A stretch of 64,000 nucleotides of DNA from Dactylorhiza incarnata (Eukaryota; Streptophyta; Magnoliopsida; Asparagales; Orchidaceae), in the NCBI GenBank assembly GCA_033032865.1, contig JAWHQI010000121.1, forward strand, positions 3,968,001-4,032,000, written 5' to 3'. Below are positions 11,000 to 21,140 of the stretch, one piece after another. Every line of letters begins with the position of its first letter. Within the stretch, counting starts at the first letter, position 1. A program made the translations under genes and the position numbers. The notes beneath the pieces are model-generated. The model did not search any database and was not told where the DNA came from. It worked only from the letters and a program-made list of their open reading frames with translations.

Positions 11000-13050
11000 T
11001 GTAACACCCCAAAAATGGGAGTTCAGCGAAGTAGGCGGAATGGTAGTGCTGCGCTTGGAGCAGGCTAAATTTTCCCTGTCTGCTCTTAGCGCACGATCAG
11101 TGGCCTCTTCGCGCACGACCAGTGATCGTGCGCCAGTGATCGTGCATTAATTCAGAAGAGAATCGAGTTCTGTCTCCCTTATCGCACGACCATTTTCCCC
11201 TCTTCGCGCATGACCAGTGATCGTGCGCTAGCGATCGTGCGCTTATTCGCAAGAAAGCGGAGTTCTGTATCCCTTATCGCACGACCATTTTCCCCCAACG
11301 CGCACGACCACTGACCGTGCGCCTCTGATCGTGCGCCCTGTTTATTCTGTTCCGCGATTTTGAGCGGAGAAGAAGATCGGGCCGTCCAAGTCTTTTGGAA
11401 TCTGATCCAATGGCTAGGATTAGATGCTGGAGGGTCTTAGGGCTTATGAGAGGAGGTTAAACCTCATATTTTCTAATCCATTCTCTCTCCAAACCCTAGA
11501 GAAAGAAGGAGGAGCCAAGGAAGAAGAAGGAAGATCCCGCCATTGACGGAGCTCCGGAACTCCGTTTCGCGAGCCGTTTCCAGATTTGGAGAGTGCAGCC
11601 CGATGCGGTCGTTTCTCTCCGTGTAGAATCTCGGATCCATGGCGAAAAAGAACACGTCTAGGGTAACTATTCTTCCTCCCTAATATTTGGACTTGTATTC
11701 GTCCTCTCCTTCATTTCTCTATGCTTGCATGAGGAGTCCCTTTCACCAAATGGGTGAAGTGTAGGATTTCCTCAAGTTCTTCGGAACTCCGGGTAGATTG
11801 TGTCCATCCCCGGCATATTGCATGTAGAAAATCCGGTAGTCGTGCGGATTTAGGCATTGTGTGTGAAGCCTATTCGTGGCCGTGAGCCCGAATCGGTGAT
11901 GCTTGATTTGCGACGTTGCATTTAGGTTAGGCCTAGAATGCGTGCCAGAGAATGACTCCGTGAAATCATCTATAGTATTGCGGGAATTAAGTGTAGGCGT
12001 CTTGTGAAGATCCTAACGAAAGCCTCATGCTTTGAGATTTGGTTGAAGGCAAACCTTCACCACGAAATTGATAAGTATTCGTGAAGCCTAGATCCTTGTG
12101 AAAGGGTTAGGTGCGTAGCGTATAATTAGTGTAGCACTTGAAAGTGTTAAACCCTTACGGGCCGAGGCGAAGCTGTACCCGCGTCGTGCGATAGATCGCG
12201 ACGATTAGAGCACGGGCAAAGCTAAACCGAACCTGTTTCCATGCAGATCGGTAAGAGGTCCCTTCCTCATGAAAGTCGTGTGATCATGGGAGAGGTCGTG
12301 GAAGGTGTCATACCTAGACCGACCAAAAGCTCTAGTTCCCACCTAAGGCTGTGGCCCTTACGGTGGAGTGTTTTGTGAAATGGATGTTATGTTAGCCTCA
12401 TGCGATTGCTTAGGCGGTTGTGGGGAACCTTCGGGTGAACCCAACCAACATCATGTGCATACCTAGGTTCCCTTCTTTTTGATGCTCAACCTAGAAGATT
12501 GATTGTGCTTGAAACCTCACCTCGTGTAGTTGCACTTTCTTTATAATAGTACTTGTGCTCGTATGGCTTGCTTGCAGGGTAGAAGCTTCGCCACCCCGGG
12601 AAAGGGGTGGGTTCGTTATAATTTGGTCAGCTGTGCTGACCGTTACTTTGTTTGCCACCGCTTGGTGGAATGTTCTTATGCAGGTGCATGTGAGCCTATT
12701 GGGAAATAGCGGGCGATGGCCCTTTGCTGAGTTGGCCCTCGAAGGCCAGCCTCTTTCCTATTTTCCTTGTATTACCGGCCTGCGCGCCGATGCATGTGTT
12801 TTTGAGTTATTGTACATTGGATGAATGTAAGGCCTTAAGGCCGTAACTCTCTACTTTAGTTTTCATTCCTATGATAGTGGACAATTCAAATTGAAATGGT
12901 TTAATCAATTGCTTCCGGATACGTGTTGTACTCTAGTGTAGTTGTTACTTTTTTGTTTATCATCTTATAACGCCTAGCTAGTGTGTATGATATGGCGTGG
13001 GGTCCCGGCCGGACCTGCTGTTATATTATTTGTGCTGGCAGGGTGTTACA
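11000..13050 (+). repeat. 3' LTR of the Tekay/Del-like element
   Basis: This is the 2,051-bp partner of 3984-6034, of equal length, with scattered substitutions and the palindrome array at 11089-11336. It is followed by AATCA (13051-13055), the right copy of the target-site duplication. Confidence 0.93.
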
Positions 13051-13646
13051 AATCAAAACTTCAATTGAGGCTCGATTCTCATCACCTAAAGATCTAGGAT
13101 ACTAGCACTAGGAGAGAGGTAGTGAAACTGACCTGGATTGAGGCTTTTTGATGGTGGTTTTCCCTAGGTGCCATGGTCGACTTCAAGCTCCAAGCCCCTT
13201 GCCGATTCCTTGAATCTCCACCAAATCCTCCACTTCAAAGCTCTGGCTCGACTCCTCAGGGCCTTCTGAAGCTAATGAAGTGGTTTATTTTGGATGAGGG
13301 AGGCTTAATGTGGGAGTGCCATGAAGGAAAATTTTGGCCAAGCAAATGATGCTCCTCCTAGCTACCACTTGGCCCCACCTTTGCTGGGAACAACTGATGG
13401 AGCTCAGTTATGGGCTTGGGAGGAGGAATGGAGGGCCAAGTGGCCTCCATTCCTCAATTTCCTCTTTGTCCCCATATGGAATTTGGGGCTTTTCCAAAAT
13501 TGCCCTCTTGCATGTCTCCCCCTTCTGAACTCAGTGGGCATGGGGGGGGGGTCATTTTTCTAATGGGCTGCAGGATGGGACAACTTTGAGTGCTTTAGCG
13601 CATGGGGATTAGGCTAGACATCCAAAAATCTAATTTAGATCAATTG

Positions 13647-14117
13647 TTGACCATGGTTGACTTCTATGGTTGACTTGGTCAACCGATGATGTGGTTGCCA
13701 CCTTATGATGGTCATGGGTCCTATGACACCATCGAATGTTGATTGGGTCATGGCGGAGTCATGATTGGGCTAATTGCTTCATTTAGGGTTAAATTGGGCA
13801 GGTTGACCAAAAGTTGACTTTGGTCAATTTCATGAAATTGGTTGAGCCCAATTCATTATCATTGACCTAATGACCTCCCTTAATGGTTAGGAGGGTAGTG
13901 GTGAGGTAAATTTGGTCAATTGAATTCCAATTGAGCCATTTTAGGGTTAATTGGGCTAGTTTGACCTAAGTTTGACTTTGGTCAAGTTGCCTAATTTATT
14001 TGACCAATACATGAGGTCCATGGTCCATTGACTCACCCTTAGGGTTAGGAATGTATTAGTGAGGTAAATTTGGGCTTATGAGGTCAATTTTAGGTGAATT
14101 GACCTACGTTGACTTGT
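13647..14117. repeat. TTGAC/GTCAA-rich segment
   Basis: About 17 occurrences of TTGAC or GTCAA fall in about 470 bases, including GTTGACTTGGTCAACC. Two phrases, GGTTAGGA and AGTGAGGTAAATTTGG, recur about 140 bases apart, so part of the cluster comes from a decayed tandem repeat. TTGAC is the core of the W-box bound by WRKY factors. Whether it works as one here is not shown. Confidence 0.5.
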
Positions 14118-15390
14118 GTCTATTGGTAAGATCACCTAGTCACTTTGGGTCCTAGGGTCGCCTTCTTGCCCTAATTCACATGTCATGACACATGTCATGC
14201 CCTAACTCACACTAGGGATCTAGTAGGAATGGGGATGTTATACAGGGAGGCAAGTTCAGTTCTTCTCTTCATTTCAAGGAGGCTTCTCTGTTCCTAGGAG
14301 GCAACTTCATTCATAGGATGCTTCTCCATTCCAAGGAGGCAAGCTTTACCAATTCCGCGACGAGTTCTTCATGTTTAACCGTATTAGGGTCCGCCAAATT
14401 TATTATGTCCAATTATTACTTTTAGTTGCTCCTTTTTTGGGAGAATCATCAAACTACAAGGTCTCGATAGAGACTATTATAATCTCCAAGGCTATTTATT
14501 ACATACACCTGATTTGATCGTCCAAAAATCTTCCAATCTTCGTAAGAGGTTTAACAAAACCATTTATCCTCAATTGATTTCAGCAGAACGATTCAAGCAC
14601 ATATTTTTCGATCGAAATACATTTTCTCCGATTTTAAACCTCTTTTATCCAATAAATACCAAAAAGAGTCGAAAAATTATACAATTTAATATAGAGGTTG
14701 GATTTGCCTTAAAATCATACCCCTAATTTCCACGAGTTGTTTTGAGGTTTGATTTGACCTCAATTAAATTATTCACCTCGAGTAGACCCTTATTTTTAAT
14801 ATTTAAAAATAACCCCACATTCCAAATTTGGCAAACCAGGGTAGTGGATTTCAAAAGCAATTTATCATCTCCTTAGAATATCTCAGATCCTTTTGAGGTC
14901 TTACATAGCCTCTAAAAATTGTTAAAGTTGGCTCGAGTCATTTTATTAATCTTTAAAAACTAGGAATACCTCAAAAATTCCCAAGCATTTTCAGTGCATG
15001 CATTTAGCCATTAATGACCTCTTATAAAAATATAAGGCATTTTCATTGGATAATTCCACCTCTATAAAATTTCAAGCGTCCTAGGAACACAATTTAAAAT
15101 CCAAAAAAATAGGAGAAATGCTTGTAAAATTCTTAAACGTTATCAGAGCATGCCTTTAGTAATTATAAATCAACCATATTAATGGATTTTAATTGAAGAA
15201 ATTTGACATTATTAATTTCCAAAGGTAAACCACAACACCTTTAATTGCTTGAAAATAACAGAGCTTAACGTGGGATGGAGGAAGATCTTTTCTTTGGTGC
15301 AAGGCCCATCTTCCTAACATGTTGCTGGAAAAACAGAGCCTTTTTAGGGCTGGAGTTGGGCCCATGGTGGCTTTGTAGGTGGCTTAAAGT

Positions 15391-15413
15391 GGGGGGGGGG
15401 GGGGGGGGGGGGG
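15391..15413. repeat. Poly-G tract (23 G)
   Basis: An uninterrupted G run, equal in length to that at 3544-3566. It marks no recognised element boundary. Confidence 0.9.
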
Positions 15414-15545
15414 CTATTGGAATTTATTCCTTTTAAGAAAATTGCATTTAGAAAGGTTTGACCAAAGTCAACCATAGGGTAGGTCCCCCAAATGGGTCAA
15501 GGTCAAAGTAGGTCCAACTCATCAAGTGATGAGTTAATATCATGG

Positions 15546-16665
15546 CATTGGAGCAATATTGTTGTGTGCAAGCTTTTCGATGCACCATTTGATTCGACCA
15601 AGTGGACCAAATGGCATCGGAATTGTGCGTAATGAGTTTTATTGCTCTCATATTGACCATACGAGTCCGGTGAAACTGACTAAGGACAATTCTGAGTTCA
15701 TATGCTCAACATACTAAATGGTGTTGTAGTGATGCACAATGATACTCAAAATAGTCATATTCTCCATATGACCTTGGAGTGGAATGAAACGAGTTCCGTT
15801 GGGCTCTTATCGACTATACGAATCTATTGCAACTGACAAAACTCAATTCGGAGCACATTTGCTCAATATACTAAAACGACATCGTCGTGACGCATTATGA
15901 TACTCAAAATGGTCACTTTCTCTAAATGGCCTCGGAACGGAATGAAACGAGTTCCGTTGCACTTGTATTGACTTGTTGAGTCTAATGCCACTAACAGAAC
16001 TCAATTCAGAGCACGAATGCTCAATATACTAAAACGGCGTCGTTGTGACGCGTTATGATACTCAAATGGTCACTTTCTCCAAATGACCTCGAAACGGAAT
16101 AAAATGAGTTCCATTGCACTCGCATTGAATAGATATGTCTAATACAACTGGCAGAACTCAATTCGAAGTACGAATGCTCAATATACTAAAACAGTGTCGT
16201 CATGATGCGTTATGATACTCAAATGGTCACTTTCTTCAAATGACCTTGGAACGGAATAAAACGAGTTCCGTTGCACTTGTATCGACTAGACGAGTCTAGC
16301 GCAACTGACAGAACTCAATTCGAAGCACGAATGCTCAATATAATAAAACGGCATCGTCGTGACGTATTATAATATTCAAAATGGTCATTTTCTCCAAATG
16401 AACTCGAAACGAAAAGAAACAAGTTTTGTTGCACTCGTATCGACTAGATGAGTCCAATGCAATTGACAAAATTCAATTCGGAGCACAAATGCTCAATATA
16501 CTAAAATTGCATCGTCGTGACGCATTATAATACTCAAAAGGGTCATTTTCTTCAAATGACCTCAAAAAATAGAATGAAAAATTTCCTTTGCACTTGTATC
16601 GACTTGACGAGCTAATTCAACTGGAAGAACTCAATTCGGAGCACGAATGATTAATATACTATACG
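15546..16665. repeat. Tandem array with a 157/158-bp unit, about 7 copies
   Basis: The phrase GCTCAATATACTAAAA or a close variant recurs at 15705, 15862, 16020, 16177, 16334, 16492 and about 16650, giving spacings of 157, 158, 157, 157, 158 and 158. The first unit (15546-15704) is the most diverged. Each good unit also has ATCGTCGTGACGC, TGATACTCAAA, GGTCACTTTCTCCAAATGA and an inverted repeat AACGGAA...TTCCGTT with about nine bases between the arms. Monomers differ from one another by perhaps 10-20%. The size is close to a nucleosome repeat, as in many plant satellites. Confidence 0.9.
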
Positions 16666-16763
16666 TGTTACCAAATAGCTTCTAGGGTACCCTATATGTT
16701 ATCAGGTCACTTTTATTGGGTCATCTAAGGTCCTAGTGGCCTAATAAAAGTCGGGATGTTACA
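16666..16763 (+). repeat. LTR-end-like sequence ending GGGATGTTACA
   Basis: The DNA between the 157-bp array and the 60-bp array ends GTCGGGATGTTACA, which resembles the 3' terminus of Gypsy LTRs of the TGTAACA...TGTTACA type. I could not find the matching start in the window, so this may be the end of an old LTR that holds the 157-bp array. Confidence 0.35.
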
Positions 16764-17135
16764 CGAGTCCTCCTCAAGCCCGAACAGATAATGGTCCTCT
16801 GCCACCTCCAACCGAACGGACCCCGAGTCCTTCAGATGCCCAAACGGACAAAGGTCCTTCGCCACCTCCAACCAGATGGACCTCGAGTCCCCTTGAAGCA
16901 CGAACGGACAGAGGTTCTTTGCAACTATCAATCAGACGGACCCCGAGTCCTCCTGAGGCACGAACGGACAATGGTCCTTCACCACCTCCAACCAGACGGA
17001 CCCAAGTCTTCCCGAGGCCTGAACAAATAAAGGTCCTTCACCACCTCCAACAGGGCTAACCCCGAGTCCTCCTGAGGCATGAAGGGATGAGGTTCCTCCA
17101 CCACCTCCAATGGAACGGACCCCGAGTCCTCCTGC
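16764..17135. repeat. 60-bp tandem repeat, about 6-7 copies
   Basis: CGAGTCCTCCTGAGGC-like starts recur at 16764, 16824, 16884, 16944, 17004, 17063 and 17123, each followed by GAACGGACAAAGGTCCTT and CCACCTCCAACC. Because 60 is a multiple of three, all frames stay open and short ORFs with a 20-residue period appear on both strands. I regard those as by-products. The array sits about 1.1 kb upstream of a Tat/Ogre-like LTR, where such elements often carry tandem repeats. Confidence 0.88.
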
Positions 17136-18268
17136 ACTACTTAGCTAAAAATGGACACTGAGTCCTCGGACATTATCTGGACAAACATGGGAAAGCAACC
17201 CTCTGCATTACATCCGAGCATCAGCCCCGAGTGCCAACGCCCATTGGTGGGCACAAACTCAACATGTTGCGTCAAACTTATGCTCAGCAAGGTACTCAAG
17301 GCTTAAACAGGAGAGCAACTTTGCAACGCCACCAACAAAGGAGGGCTGCGAGGCTAAGCTGTGTCTACAAAAACAAAAGCAAAAGTTGGACACGATCAAG
17401 TCATCCCTCAATAACGTCTTTAGGATCGTCATCTGAGACATTGTCAATAACTCTTTATGATTGGCAAGCACAAAAGTTTGCGCCGCGTTGACGCCCTAAG
17501 GAATGGCGGCTATCGAAGCTTTCTCCTCCTCCGGTCGCAAAAACTTGGCATCCACCTTAAACGGCCCTGTCTCAACTCTCAACAAGAATGAACACCAAGT
17601 CATTTGACTCCGTCGAGCATAAACGGGCACTGATCCCTTCAATGCCTTCTAACCAGAATGGGCACTAAGTCCTTCTGCTCCTCTTAGGGAAGGAGCAAAC
17701 CGCAAATCCTCCTCTGAATTCCAACTAGGACGGACCATGAGCCCTCCTTCATTGTTTACTAAAAATGGTATCCAAGTCCTTCCGCTCCACCAAGGCAAGA
17801 GGGGAAGAACCTCCCTCCGCGCTGCATTCAAGCATCCAGCCCGGCGCTAACACACATCAACAATTGCTAAAGCCAACGAGCATCATCATGCTCACATATT
17901 TGAATGAAAAGGAACCTGGAAAGAGAAATACTTCCAAACCAGCAAAGGTCACAAAACTCAAAACATGAGAACGTCTATGCAAGATGCCACAAGGCCCACA
18001 TAGCAAGCAAGAGTGATGCGCAAGCAAGTAGCCACAAAAGTTACCACCTAAACACTTACTACAGAATCTTCAACTCATAAAATGGACATGAGTGGCACCA
18101 AGTGAACAACACACGCCTCCAGGCTTAACAAAAATGACACTTCATGCCACAATCAAAAAGTAAATTGTCATGCGCGCATGTGGAAATTGTTTGAAGCCCA
18201 TGACCCTAAAGGTGAAATAACCAAAGTCAGAAATTTTCGGGGTCCTCGCTTTACGGATCGCAACTCGC
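17136..18268 (+). mobile_element. Non-coding 3' internal region of a Tat/Ogre-like element
   Basis: No protein domain was seen. Loose echoes of the 60-bp repeat vocabulary (GAGTCCT, ATGGACACTGAGTCC) continue to about 17760. Position before a PPT and LTR suggests an untranslated 3' region. The rest of this element (gag, pol, 5' LTR) is not in the window, so the copy is truncated. Confidence 0.45.
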
Positions 18269-18285
18269 AAAAATTTGGGGGCATT
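18269..18285 (+). promoter_or_regulatory. Polypurine tract of the Tat/Ogre-like element
   Basis: AAAAATTTGGGGGCATT abuts the TGATGGGG start of the LTR at 18286. Confidence 0.55.
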
Positions 18286-19290
18286 TGATGGGGTTCCCCC
18301 TAAAGGTTTCTGAGTCAAATTGATAGGACTTTGATCGAAGCACTCAAGCAAGCCGATCTGACCGAGTGAACAATGCACGTGAACCGCGCCTGCTCGAAGG
18401 GACCTAATTCACCCTAAAAGGTTGGGGGGGGGACAAAACTAAGCACGCAGAGGCACTGCGCACAACACCACGCCAACGCATGAGCATGACACCATCCCAA
18501 GCACGCACAGGCACCACGCCAATGCGTAAGCCTGTGCACCACACCGTGTGCACGCATCGGCCTCTGGCACACTGCCACCTCCTCCGGCTGCCTCCGCCCG
18601 CCACCGTCGTCAGGTAGCTTGCTCGGGCTGCCCGGACCGCCCGGGGGGCATTTTTATCATTTTTTGAGAACTGGTGATACATGTGACCGAAACGGAGCGA
18701 CGTCATTAGCCGACTTAAGATTCAGCTGAGCACAATTACCAATGTGCCCCTTCAAGTAAGCTATAAAAGAACCCCATGCCTTCATTTGAAGACAAGCAAT
18801 TTTAGATACAAGAGAGAGCTCTAAGATTTTCTAGTGTGAGCATGAGACTTAGATCACTTCATCAGTCAAAACTCACTCTGCTCCATCTCTAGTCGACCCA
18901 CGCACAACGCACTCGGAGCAGCAACTGCAATAAAAGGTGTATGGAAAGGACTTAGAAAAATGCACTCTTGGACGCTACTATGGATGCTCCCTCAAAAGCT
19001 TCGTGGACTTATGCATTTTTCCCATTTTTCATGTACTAAAAGCTTGGGAAAGGAGAGGTCACTTGTCATCCTCTTGGAATTAGGAGCACATGTAACTTCA
19101 AGTAACTAGTGGATTTCGGCCCGTCACAGATCCGACCACATGGTTTTTCACCCTTTCTGGGTTTTCCATGCTAAAACATCTTCTTGACATTGCTGCATGT
19201 TTCTGTTTTTACTGTTTGCTCGCCCGATCTGACTTGGAGCTAAGGAGGCCCGATTCTCCAGACAGGAGAAAATTCGAGCGACTCGCAACA
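18286..19290 (+). repeat. Tat/Ogre-like 3' LTR (1,005 bp)
   Basis: The LTR starts TGATGGGGTTCCCCC after a PPT and ends GCGACTCGCAACA. A good TATA box, CTATAAAAG, is at 18761-18769. GC-rich sequence upstream of it (18430-18620) repeats CACGCANAGGCAC and CACCACGCCAA-type phrases and holds GTGCAC...GTGCAC near 18533-18552. No PBS follows, which fits a 3' LTR. The boundaries are inferred from the termini because no second LTR is available. Confidence 0.55.
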
Positions 19291-19466
19291 TTTATAATAC
19301 TATATGTATATACATATATATTATAAAAGGAAATACTTATATGCCCATCTTAGTTATTTTTTAGGACACCTCAAATCATTTCAGCCCCTCAATCAAAATA
19401 ACATCAACTTTTAATTTCAAAATCACTAAAACAAACCCAGTATCCTCTCTCCTCAATAAAGATCCG
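19291..19466. other. Short flank between LTRs, no gene seen
   Basis: AT-rich sequence with TATATATA motifs. It joins, across element A, to 25982 onward. It shows no TE signature and may be original genomic sequence. Confidence 0.4.
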
Positions 19467-19471
19467 GCTCG

Positions 19472-21125
19472 TGATGGCGCAAATCTCGCACACCGCTATA
19501 GGCGGTAGCTAGACTGCGGCACGAAATGGCAGTGTACCGATCGCTCAAGTAATATAAAACGTGGGAGTGAATCCCCAAGTATCGAATCTCTAAGGAACAC
19601 AGTAAGGTGGAGTTTGGTATTGAGGAAGGACTTGAGATCGAAGTCCTGCGGTAGGTGGATTGCGGACGAAAGGGTTTTGGGGTTTTGTAAATAAGGGAAA
19701 AATACTAAAACTACTCCTATGCAATGCCGCTATGCAATGTTTCGCTTGGCGGGATGAGACTAGGCAGGCCTTGAGCGCGCTGCGTCGCAAGGGCGGATGG
19801 GCGAGTAGGCTAGCGGAATCGAACAATGCAGGCTTTGAGCGCACTGCTTCGTTAGGCGGGATGGATTACACGGGTCGCGATGCCACGCTTCGATAGGCGG
19901 ATGGACGAGAAGGCTAACGGAGTGAGGATCGCAAGCACCTCGTCGACAAGCACGCCACTAGCAATTGCTAGTGCGGCACCAAACACGATGGTGGAATGGA
20001 AAATGGATGGGGGCGCTCCTCATTCACACATATGAATAACATGATTCCATAAACATGAAATAAACATTAATAAACAAGATTCATAGTGCCATCATCTAAA
20101 TATAGAGATTACAAACAAATGCTACCACACAAGTAGAAGAAAGAGGCAAGAGATACGACCGAATCCGGAGTCTCGTTGTAGATTCACGGTAGGAATCGTT
20201 GGGTTGTCAATCCACATCCTAGCTAGGTCCCAACTGCGTCCGGGGTAGAGGAGGGCTGTCATACCTCCCAATGGACTCGTCTTCTCCAGCGTTTTACAAT
20301 CCGGCCACGTCCGATGCGAAGAAATCCTTCCTTGGCAATGAAGATGAGTGTAGAATCTCCTCTTTGAAGCCCTTGGATGATGGAGGAGGCCTAGGGGGTG
20401 AAAAACCTGTGGAAGGGGCGGAACGGCGGAGCTGGGCGAGAAAAACGGCGAAGGATCCGACCTAAATCGCGAGCAGGAATATTTATAGGCGCTGGAATAA
20501 ATAGTGCGCACGGTCATTGGCGCACGACCATTGGTCGTGCGCGCTGGAATTCTGTGATCGTGCGCCTGCCTGGACGGAGCCTGCAATGTAAGCAATTTAT
20601 AAAATACCATGTTCGCACGACCAGTGGTGCACGACCGGTGGTCGTGCGCACTATCGTAGGTGGTCGTGCGCACTGGTCGAAACAGAACTCATAAAATTGA
20701 TGTTAAGTGCGCACGAACATTGGCGCACGACCGGTGGTCGTGCGCACTATCGTTGGTGGTTGTGCGCACTGTCCGAGACAGAACTCAAAAAATGGGGTTA
20801 AGTGCACACGATCAGCGGCGCACGACCAGTGGTCGTGCGCAATAGAACCAGTGATCGTGCACAGTGTTCCTGTACAGAATTGTACCGGGAACACCTGCAT
20901 GACTCCTGTTCCATCACAACCATGAATCGAGCCACTGAAAGTGGCACTTAACGGTGCATGAAAACTACTAAAAATGAAGAACATGAAATAACACCAAAAA
21001 CGGGCCTAGAGGTGCACTTAGCATGGAGCATCAAATATGAGTGAAAACATGTCTAAAGTGAATTGCATAGACTAGAAAATCGGCCCAGATGAGTCCATAA
21101 ATGTGTATATAATTGGGACTCATCA
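19472..21125 (-). repeat. 3' LTR of element A
   Basis: On the plus strand it starts TGATGGCG and ends GGGACTCATCA. The minus-strand TATA box CTATAAATA is at 20480-20488. The palindrome array lies at 20508-20863, upstream of the TATA in the sense direction. Long minus-strand frames such as 20122-20673 recur in the other LTR but start upstream of the TATA and show no domain. Confidence 0.93.
20508..20863 (-). promoter_or_regulatory. Palindrome array upstream of the element A TATA box (left LTR)
   Basis: Repeated arms GCGCACGACC and GGTCGTGCGC occur in pairs. The cleanest, at 20818-20840, has 11-bp perfect arms (GCGCACGACCA, TGGTCGTGCGC) around one G. Several pairs are spaced by units that include ACAGAACTCA. 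The array abuts the TATA box at 20480-20488. The right LTR carries the same array at 25359-25714. Confidence 0.75.
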
Positions 21126-21140
21126 CACCCCAGACTTACC
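21126..21140 (-). promoter_or_regulatory. Polypurine tract of element A
   Basis: The minus strand reads GGTAAGTCTGGGGTG directly against the 3' LTR. Close copies (AAGTCTGGGGG) occur at about 21651-21663 and 22554-22566 inside the element. Confidence 0.7.

Larger units (their letters stand above)
3984..13050 (+). mobile_element. Complete Tekay/Del-like Ty3-Gypsy chromovirus
   Basis: Two 2,051-bp LTRs (TGTAACACCCC...GGGTGTTACA) bound an internal region of about 5 kb. A perfect 5-bp duplication AATCA flanks it (3979-3983 and 13051-13055). The order is PBS, gag with one zinc knuckle, protease, RT, RNase H, integrase, chromodomain-like tail, PPT. Integrase after RT makes it Gypsy, and the C-terminal tail and LTR termini fit the Tekay/Del chromoviruses. 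Aligned by eye, the LTRs differ at roughly 40-50 positions (about 2%), so insertion is fairly recent. Gag-pol has two in-frame stops before the gag end, a stop-containing gag/pol junction and one stop between RNase H and integrase. Confidence 0.93.
13051..15545. other. Non-coding DNA without a gene
   Basis: This continues the sequence into which the Gypsy element inserted. I find no protein-family ORF. The 80-codon frames around 13321-13563 have no recognisable domain. It contains a dense cluster of TTGAC/GTCAA cores (13647-14117), a degenerate repeat based on AGGAGGC near 14250-14340, and a run of 23 G at 15391-15413. Confidence 0.5.

Noticed and set aside
10770..11012. Minus-strand ORFs opposite Gypsy pol (also 8058-8450, 9650-9968, 9965-10291)
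   Set aside because: They are opposite-strand shadows of the conserved RT and integrase frames.
13321..13563. 80-codon ORF in the Gypsy flank
   Set aside because: No domain, no codon signature, and an overlapping alternative frame is equally open.
16764..17030. Overlapping ORFs on both strands with a 20-residue repeat
   Set aside because: A 60-bp tandem unit keeps every frame open, so the ORFs are a by-product of the repeat.
17231..18378. Several ORFs of 60-90 codons
   Set aside because: None shows a protein family, and the region is best explained as 3' untranslated DNA of a Tat/Ogre-like element.
20122..20673. 183-codon minus-strand ORF in both LTRs of element A
   Set aside because: It begins upstream of the sense-strand TATA box, has no recognisable domain and overlaps the palindrome array.
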